Shown here: piece after piece, positions 1-9,000 of the stretch
How the letters are laid out: each line of letters begins with the position of its first letter
How positions within the stretch are numbered: position 1 is the first letter of the stretch
NCBI GenBank assembly: GCA_020630975.1
Contig: JAHDID010000008.1
Location: forward strand, 119,855-183,854
Direction of reading: 5' to 3'
Length of the DNA: 64,000 nt
Source: Verrucomicrobiota bacterium
Lineage (GTDB): Bacteria; Verrucomicrobiota; Verrucomicrobiia; Verrucomicrobiales; DEV007
Position numbers and translations under genes: made by a program
Notes under the pieces: model-generated
The model's database searches: none
What the model was told of the DNA's origin: nothing
The model's input: only the letters and a program-made list of their open reading frames with translations

Positions 1-3000
1 CATTATTCAATCCATTCAGCTGCACGCGAACGAACCGACCGCTGACATCGCCAAGGGCAACCCCATTGTCCCCAAGTTCTTCAGCAGACAAAGCGAAAGA
101 TCCTCCTTGATCAACAGATCCCGAACTAAAGTAATCCTGCCCCCAGACTTCTGTACCTCCAGATGCCGGATCACCATCCCAAACCGAAACTCGGAAATTC
201 GATAGGCGAAGCCCACAGCAGTCGGCACGGTTGAATAAGACAACTTCATCCATTTCAGCGGATGCACCTAGATCGACCTGCCACCAATTATTAGCATTAC
301 CATTAGTGTGGGTCGTTGAGCCTAGACCCCAGTTTCCATCAGTATTTCCATCTATTGCACGGTCAGCTGTACCTCCAGCACCAGTACTGGATTGCGATGC
401 TGTACCATTTAGAGCGAGGTTCTCAATCACTCGAACAGACCCCGGAACTAACTCCAGCCGAGGGTCGCTAAGAAGATCCTGAATCACCAAGTCATAGGCA
501 TTAGCTGTCGAGTCGGGAGTGTGATCGACATTGATCGTATAAGTGAACACGTCACCAGCGTCGCCAACTGGAGCCGCATCAAAATCAACCAACTCACCGG
601 TCACAGGATCGGTCACATATTTGCGAATCTCGAGTTCAGGCTCGACCACCTCCACATCGACCGAGTCGCTGACCACTCCAGCAGTCGAAACCATTGTCGC
701 AGTGTTAGTCAATATATCACCACTCATCGCCGACTGATGGAATAGACGATCGCCAAGCGAATTACCGGACAATGTGCCACCTGCCGTATCCATCGACAAG
801 GTCAGCTCCTCTCCACCAGCGCCTTCGAAATAATACAGATCCAACTCATGGAAACCCTCGTGGAAAAAGGTATGGACTTCCGGACCTGCCCCTGGCCCTG
901 GTGCCCCGTGGCTGCCATCATTATTCACCACCAGGTCGTTATCCACATAAAGAACAGAACCATCGTCTGACGAAGTCGTAAATGCGACCTGTATTCCATT
1001 ACTTAAATCGCCATCTAGGTCATCCGCCTCCAGCACCTGAATCACACCATCCAGATGGATCTGAGCTCGATCCATTCCGATACCCAGTAATGACTCATCA
1101 GCCATCCCAGTACTGATATTGAGACTGATATCTTTATCCTGAGGCTGGTGGAACGCCGTGTAATCCGTACCCTCGACACCCAGAAAGCCACCCAACGTCC
1201 CACTACCCGTATGACTACCTGTCAGAGAGACAAACTCAGCGTGATGATCATACGTATCGAACCGGTCTTCAACAAACCTAACCTCGTCTGTGTGCCCGTG
1301 CAGATCATAAAATTCTCCATTAAGATGTGGCTGAAGAGTACCCGAGTCCGACTGGTGAAATAGCAGATCACCATAATCAGTCGAGCCGTTGACCTGAAGC
1401 TCCAATCGAGCATCGCCACCATCATTGAATCCTACCAACTGAATCCGGTGCAGGCCTGGAGTATTAAAGGTATAAGTGGTGGTGGCGGAATCCGTACCCG
1501 AAGTAGACGGAAATCCATCGCGGCTCAACACCTCTGCCCCATCGATCCATAGTTTGGAACCCCGGTCCGAAAACAGCTCCAAATCAACCTGAATACCACT
1601 GGTCGTAGGATCCTGATCGAGATTCGGCTCGATTTCGATATACCCTTCCAAATTTACAATGAAGTTATCATCAGTCTGGCCACTGGTCGTACTAGCAGGA
1701 CGATCCTCACCGAAAAAGCCTCCTAGGTTTCCTCCACCATAGGAGCCACCGGAACGATAGTCGATCCCGCCATAAACTAAGAAGTCGCCGTCTGGCTCCT
1801 GACTATTCACAATACGCAGAGCATTGCTCACTGAACTCGTCTCACCAGATGAGCCCCCGGCCACCTGTGAGTAAATATAGCGCCCTCTCAGTCCAGAGGT
1901 GAGATCACCATTGGTCGGCACTGTGCCACTGTTATCCGTATCCTGCTTCACCAACGCCTGTAGGGCGATTTGGATCTGGTTTTCATGTGCGTCCGTCTCA
2001 GTAGAAGTGAGTGCCGTCACTGAGCCAAGATTCCAAGATATTTCATCGTTGATACCATCTCCATTCGAATCCGTTTCGGTGAAGAAGCCATTAGCCAATA
2101 AATGAGCAATACCTGCGGCATTGACCAACCTCGTAGTCGGATCCACGTGTAGCGACTCATCTAGATTAGTCACATCCAGATTCGAACCGACTCGAATCTG
2201 ATACGAATCGGCCACATACTCCATCGTACCATCCAGGAGTGGCAAGCGATCGGTGATAACGACACCACCCAGATCGCCATTCTCAAATGAAGCGGTTAAT
2301 ACATAATCAATCGTTTCACCAATCGTCAGGTCCGTTCCAGTCGTGTGAGCCAAGGAAGTCGGGTCCGCAATAAAACGCGAAATTTGGACATCATTCAACT
2401 GTCCCCAGCCCCAACTACCGTCATCAGTGTCGTAGAAATGAATTTCATAGACACCATCAAAGTCGAAACCAGCAGGCAAATCGGCAGCCGTCACATTGAT
2501 AGTCTCGGTACCACCATTACCACTCTTAAAGAAGTGCGCATCGTAGACACCAGTCGCCACATTGTAGATAGCGAAGCCTTTCTGCCCTGTGCCGGTGCTA
2601 GTACCTCCATTAGCTGAAATGACATCGTTTGGCGTATTATACTGAGCCCCGAGCCCATCTTGGTCACCCTGCCCCCCAGCAAGCTCTACCGCTAGAAGGG
2701 TAGCACCATCGAGAGTGCTACCATCGAACTGAAATGAAGGACTGGTGAACAACAAATTATCGTGAGTCGCATCACCAGTCGCACGCACTCCGCCGCCATC
2801 ATTGCTACGCCACTCAGTGGAGCCGTTCTCAAGCGTCCACCCATCCGGCTGCCCATTTGTGAAATCCCACTGCAGATTCTCGGCTAGCGTCTTCTCTCCA
2901 TCGGTATTGAGACTTCCGATCTCCTTAGTAAAAGACTGACCTGGAATCAACACACTCGCTGAGTCCTGCCAGCGATGATCATTGTTGAAGGACCCTGGGT

Positions 3001-6000
3001 CACTCGTATCGCCAGTTCGCTCAGTCGAGTCCCCGTAGAATGTAGAAGCCTGACCTGGGTCACCATTGATACTGGTCCAGTCTATCGATGCGGTATTGAC
3101 GATCACGTCGCCAGGCTGCACCAGAAGCGGATCTATGCTCACCGAGTAGCGAATGGTGATAAATTCATCTTGAGCACCATCAGGTAAACTTGCGTCAGAA
3201 CTATGCAGCAAGTCCACATCTGAAGTATCAAAAAACTGTAGCGCAGGCTCTTGGACAGCCACACTACTGATCCCCGTCAAAGTGGAGCTCGTGATCTCGA
3301 TCAACGGCTGATCAGCCGTCGACATGGAATCGATAAACTCGATCAGCACAGGATTAAATCCCATATCTCCTCCCGTCACGCGTACATTGCCTTCCCCGAT
3401 GGCAGTCAACTCTTCTAGAGCAGCCTGAATCTGAGCAATCGTCGCATCATGAGCCAGCTCGACAGTCTCTTCTCCATTGAAGGTCAGTTTAAAGTTTCCA
3501 TCGAGCATATTGGAAGAAAGTGTCTGCACCTCGCCACCAAAGTTTGTCAGGACCGTCTCCTGAAGTGGAATACCATCCAGAGAACCAGTAGCGGCGAACT
3601 CAATGTTTGGAACATCCTGACCAGCCAACACTCCGGCAAATTCCACAAACACATCACCGCTACCAAGCGGGCCACCGGTCACGATAAAGTCAGAAGCACC
3701 ATAACTCGGAAGCGAGCCCAAAGCCGCCTGAATATCATCAGCCGAAGCATTAAAAGGCAAATTGATACGCCCACCAGAGCCATTGTTCGTCACTTCCCCA
3801 TCAAATTCGATCTGGAAAGTACCAGTCGTCGCACTCAAAGAAAGTGCCTGAATCTCGTTTCGTGTACCTGCAGGAGCGGTTTCAGCTATTGTCGCATCAG
3901 CACCACCTGTCAAAGAGTTCACAATGTTTAGCGCTTCGACATTGGTATCCGCTAAACCACCAACAAACTCCACCGAAATCGAACCGGTATCTAGCGGTCC
4001 ACCAGTCACAATCACATCACCAGAGTCGATCGTCGCTAGACTCTCGAGAGCCGCTTGTATTTGCGCAGCTGTTGCATTGTGTGGCAACGCAGCGGATGTC
4101 GTCAGTCCATCAAACTCGATCTCAAACGTACCACCGCTATAATTCGAAGTGATTGTCTGAATCTCATTTTGAATGACAGTACCAATCTCTCCCGTACCAC
4201 CTGACGATAGATCTGTGGTGGTTCCATCAAAATTAGTCTTTACCGCGCTGAGCACATTGACCGTAGTCGGATCCATACCAGGCGGAATCGGGTCATAAAG
4301 ACTGATATCATAGGCACTAGAACTGAAATCTTCACCACGGTGGCGAACTACCAATTCATACACAAAACCTCCCGGCGCATTGGGATCGTCTGCCACCGTC
4401 TTCTCGATCAAAAGCTGTGGTTCTCGCACTCGCACATCTTCTGCGCGGATATCATCGCGGAAGGTATTCACACGATCGCCGCCTGCGACATTGTTATTCG
4501 AATTATCATCGTCTTGATCGTTATCGTAGAAAATCGTCGCCCAGTTATTCTTCAGATCACCCGCATTGGTATCCTGCGAATCCAACGCCACCACCTTATA
4601 AGTGAGGCGAATCGTCTCTGACACAAAATTCAAGCGATTGGTATTCTCGATATCACCCAAACGAAACTCGACGATCTGCTCACTCCAGATCTGATTGGCC
4701 GCATCTTCGACCTCCTCGAGAAATGTCACCACGCCATCATCATTGGAGTCCGCAGTCACGTGGCTCACAGCCCCTCCCAGATAGCTCAAGGTCCCTGCAG
4801 CTACACCAGCCGCTGTCTCTAGGGCTGCAATAGTCGTCACAGCACCACTGGCGTCGAGAATTTCGACCAAATTGCCCGACTCATCATGAGTCACACTACC
4901 GACAAATACTCCATCGCTGTCGGATACTTTGGAAACCAGCTCTGCCTCAGCTATCTTACCAGTGCCATCGGCATTCACAAAACCCAGGCCATCGTCCAAC
5001 CAGTCACGTACCGTCGCATTACTAATCCGACCTTCGATCAGCTCCAGATCGACTTCGTAGTCAAAAGTCTCACCCACGACCACTTCCAAACCATCGGTAT
5101 CATTGAGCGCTGTGTTTGCCTGAGAATCACTATCAGGCACCAGGCGCTTAGCGATAGTCGGCGTCGCCGTGACGTTCGCGATATCAGCGGGCTCCTGCCC
5201 TTCGATCACAAAGTTGTCGCCATCGTCGCGGCTAGTGTAGTTCTCCAAAATCGCTAGGTTAGTCGTAGGCGCGGCAGCGACCGCTTCATTGATCAACAGC
5301 TGATAAGTGACGATCACTACATTTGAGCCGTCTGAAGTGTCATCCGTCTCGAGACCTCCGATAATACCTAGCTGTTGAGTTTGATCCAGAACACCCTCAG
5401 TCGGATCCAACAAACGAATACCATCGCCAAACAAAGCGGAACCATCCGTAGTCAAATCGGTACCATCGACATTCTCAAACCAAGTCCCAGTAGAGATCAG
5501 AGTACCGTCACCGGCACGAGCTTGTAGATTGATCCCGCCTGCTGGAATCGAAAACTTCGAGCCTATCGAATCACGAATGGTCAAATCAAAGCCGTCTGCA
5601 TGACCTGTATTCACCAACGTCAGCGCAAAGGTCACTAGGTCACCCTCGTCTGCGCCCACCACATCTGCATCGATCGGGCTATTGATTCCGGTAAAGGTCT
5701 CACCATCATACCCGACAAGATCAGAAGAAATCACCGAAGTCGTCGCTCCACCCAAAGTAGGATCAGTCATCCAAGCGGCTACATCCAATGGCCCAATAGC
5801 ATCAGGTAAAGTATCACCATTGGCATCCACCTCACTACCTGCACCGACAAAGGTGGGAGAGGCGTTATTGTTATTAGGAATCTCAGGTATAAACTGAATC
5901 TCATCTCCATCCTCTGTCGTCACTGCACGGGTCGCTCGGTCGACGTCGATGATACCCTTTAGGATATTGACCTCAGGGCTCTCCACCTGTACCATCACGA

Positions 6001-9000
6001 TGTCGCCCACTTCCTGAGGCTCGAGGAATGTATTGCCCTGATAGGACTGCACTTTATTCGTGAGGAACAACTCGTCTGCCATCGGATTACCCGAAGCCGT
6101 CAGAGTAAAAAGCAAATCCACGGTAACACCGTTATTATCAGGGTCATCGTAAGTGCCAAAATTAAAGGCCACTTGGTTATTCGCGGCATCCACCTCACCG
6201 TCGACGTAGGTCACCGAGCCGTCGCCATTCTGCTGGATATACCCCACTGTCGGAGTGATGGTAAATAGAGACGCATCTCGACTGCCATCGATGCTTAGAC
6301 CATGGTTTGGACCGAATGCAAAGCTGCCAACCCCTGGGATAATGAGACCCGCATTATTGGGGTCGTTGATACCAGCTTCAGGCTCCCACAGATTATCAGT
6401 GGTACTGGAGGTATCATTGAAATAATCTGGGCGAGTCACATCGTATAGCGGCTGAGGAAGAAAGTCCGCCAAGACCAAGTCCTCAAAGTCGCCCAATGGG
6501 AAAGTCTGCGTGAGTCGATAAGTCACCGTATCGCCAGGCTGGATACGAGGCAGAATCCCGTTATTTCCATCTGGTCCATCAGGAAACTCAATACCCCATG
6601 TCGACTGATCCGTAGTCTCACGGATCGCGAAAATCGATTTATCGATCGTGCCGACACCGATAGGTACATCTTCAGTCCCACCACCACCGGAGGTGATGGT
6701 ATTATAAATATCGAAATGCGGCTTACCATCAGGTCCGAGTATAGGATCGACGAAACCACCCTCCTCACCAGGTCCAGCACCAGTGTCAGGCTCTTCATCA
6801 CCTAGGACAGACGAATCCACCCCAGAGTTTCCATTACCGTCGGTCACAGGATCCTCGTCACCAGTTCCGTTTGACAGTTGATCATCCGCATCGTCATCGT
6901 CATATCGACTCTCGACCACATCAAAAGTCAGATCATACTCGTTAGACAATCTTTCAGCCTCGTTCAGAGACGGGTTACCACTGGGAAAACTCTCAGTGTA
7001 TTGATCCTCTACCACTGCCCAGTACCGGACGATCACCTGTACTTCACCATTATTTAGGTGCTGGTCATTATCATAGACGACCACGTCGTCGTTCTCAAAA
7101 TATAGACCTCCGATCAACGCACCACCCACACCAGCATCTTCCGTGAGGTCTTGATCCATCAGTTCTTTCGATATATCGAACTGAATGAAAGTCTGCCCAG
7201 TGTAGCTATCGTCAGACTGAGCCGTGCCATCACTACCAGTCTGGCCCTGATTCACACTGTCAAAGTCCTGAAAGCCATCGGCATTTCTAGAATCCGTGTT
7301 ACGAACGAAGGACCAATTATCATCAGAGAACTTAATGATCCGATCCGTACTCCCTGCCGTAGCTGGATCATCCGAGAAATGATTGTACCCAGACAACTGA
7401 ATCTCAGGTGTGAAGTCCACATTCGCCCCATTTACTAGGCCAGTCGTTGCTTCACCACCATTCTCACTCAGGCGATCTGCATCCACACCGAGGACATTAG
7501 TCCTAGCCGCCTCGACCAGTGCCGCATACTCCGTGTCGTTTGGATCGTAGTCCTCAAACAACAATCGCTGACCGTCTGACATACGATCACCCGATACTCC
7601 GCCCGCTTGGCCTAAGACATATGCCCAGTCAAAAGACGCATTTGTCGGGTCCAAACGAGGATCATAGCCCTCCTGAGTGATAGCAGCCTTCGGCGGGAAG
7701 AGACCGCCCGTTAATCCTGCAGGATCGACCTCGATCGTGTCGAATGCCCCTGGATTATCAAAATTAAAATCAATACCTGTGGTCGAGTCTCCTGAGATAG
7801 TTACCACTCCTGCACCCCACGCCGCATCCACGGCAGCCTGAATATCGGCAGTGCTGGCATTGTAGGCAATGGGACCGGTGAATGTTCCATTCAGGTCGAG
7901 ACGATACGTGCCGCCAGGAGTGGTTCCCGCCACCCCATCATCGCGAAACTCCAGCCTCTGAATCTGGGTCGCACTGGGGTCATATTGCTCGTGATCCGGA
8001 TTCGACACATCGGTAGCCGAGGCACCGATCCGCACATTAGCGATCGCGACAAAATCTGAAATACCGAATACGATTTCATACTGAATAACCGATCCGACGC
8101 TGACCTGACCATTGCGATGGTTCTGCAATCGGTCTGGATCATCAAAATCACCGAAGTCAGGTTGATTCAGAACCTTTAGGGATTTATCTGTCCCAATAGG
8201 AACATCCGTGGAGTCGGCATTACCGCCAAAGTTTGGCACATCGTCCGATGTCTGACGATTGTCATCATCTAACGGATCTGATGTGTCATCATCTAACCCT
8301 GCATTGAGACGAACAGGGTCCTGTGAATCGCGAGGGTCTAATCCCTCATGTATCGGCGATACTTGCACTGTATTTGGCTCACGATCACCGTCAGCTATGT
8401 TATCCCCCTCGTGGTCAGGATCAAAATCATCATCTGGATTTTCTGCATCCTCATCCAAACCTGTGATGGAGTGATTTCGTGGATTCTCTTCGGTACCTAC
8501 CTGATTTTCATCATCGATACCATCCTCGTGACCATCCCCATCCGCGTCCTCTGAATCAATGAGAGTCGTGGGGCCGCCCGTGACACCAGCATCGAACTCT
8601 GAGTAGTAAAAGTCATAACTCACCACCAGATCACCCTGTTGACGACCGAGACCATCTAGTGAACTGACTTTCTGCCCGACAATCGTGGAATCACCGGTAC
8701 CATCACCATCCAGATCCTCGTTGTGAAAAGTCAGCTTAAAATTATTACCGGGGTGCTGCAGCTCCAGCGGTATGATAAAGGTATTCGGCACACCACCTCC
8801 AGGACCTGTGTGGATAGTGGGATTATTCTGATTTGTATCATAATCACCGACCAGAACCTCTTGCTCCAGCGAACCTGTAAAAAATGTCGATGTCGAGTAA
8901 TCGAATGGAATATACTCCACCCCCACTGGTAGATCCGGCGTATTGACCGAACCTGTATAAGCCGCATTCACAGTCGGAGCTGTATTACTAGGTGCTCCAG

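Noticed and set aside
3449..4152. Plus-strand frames of 100-160 residues
   Set aside because: Antisense to the continuous giant minus-strand frame, with biased composition typical of shadows.
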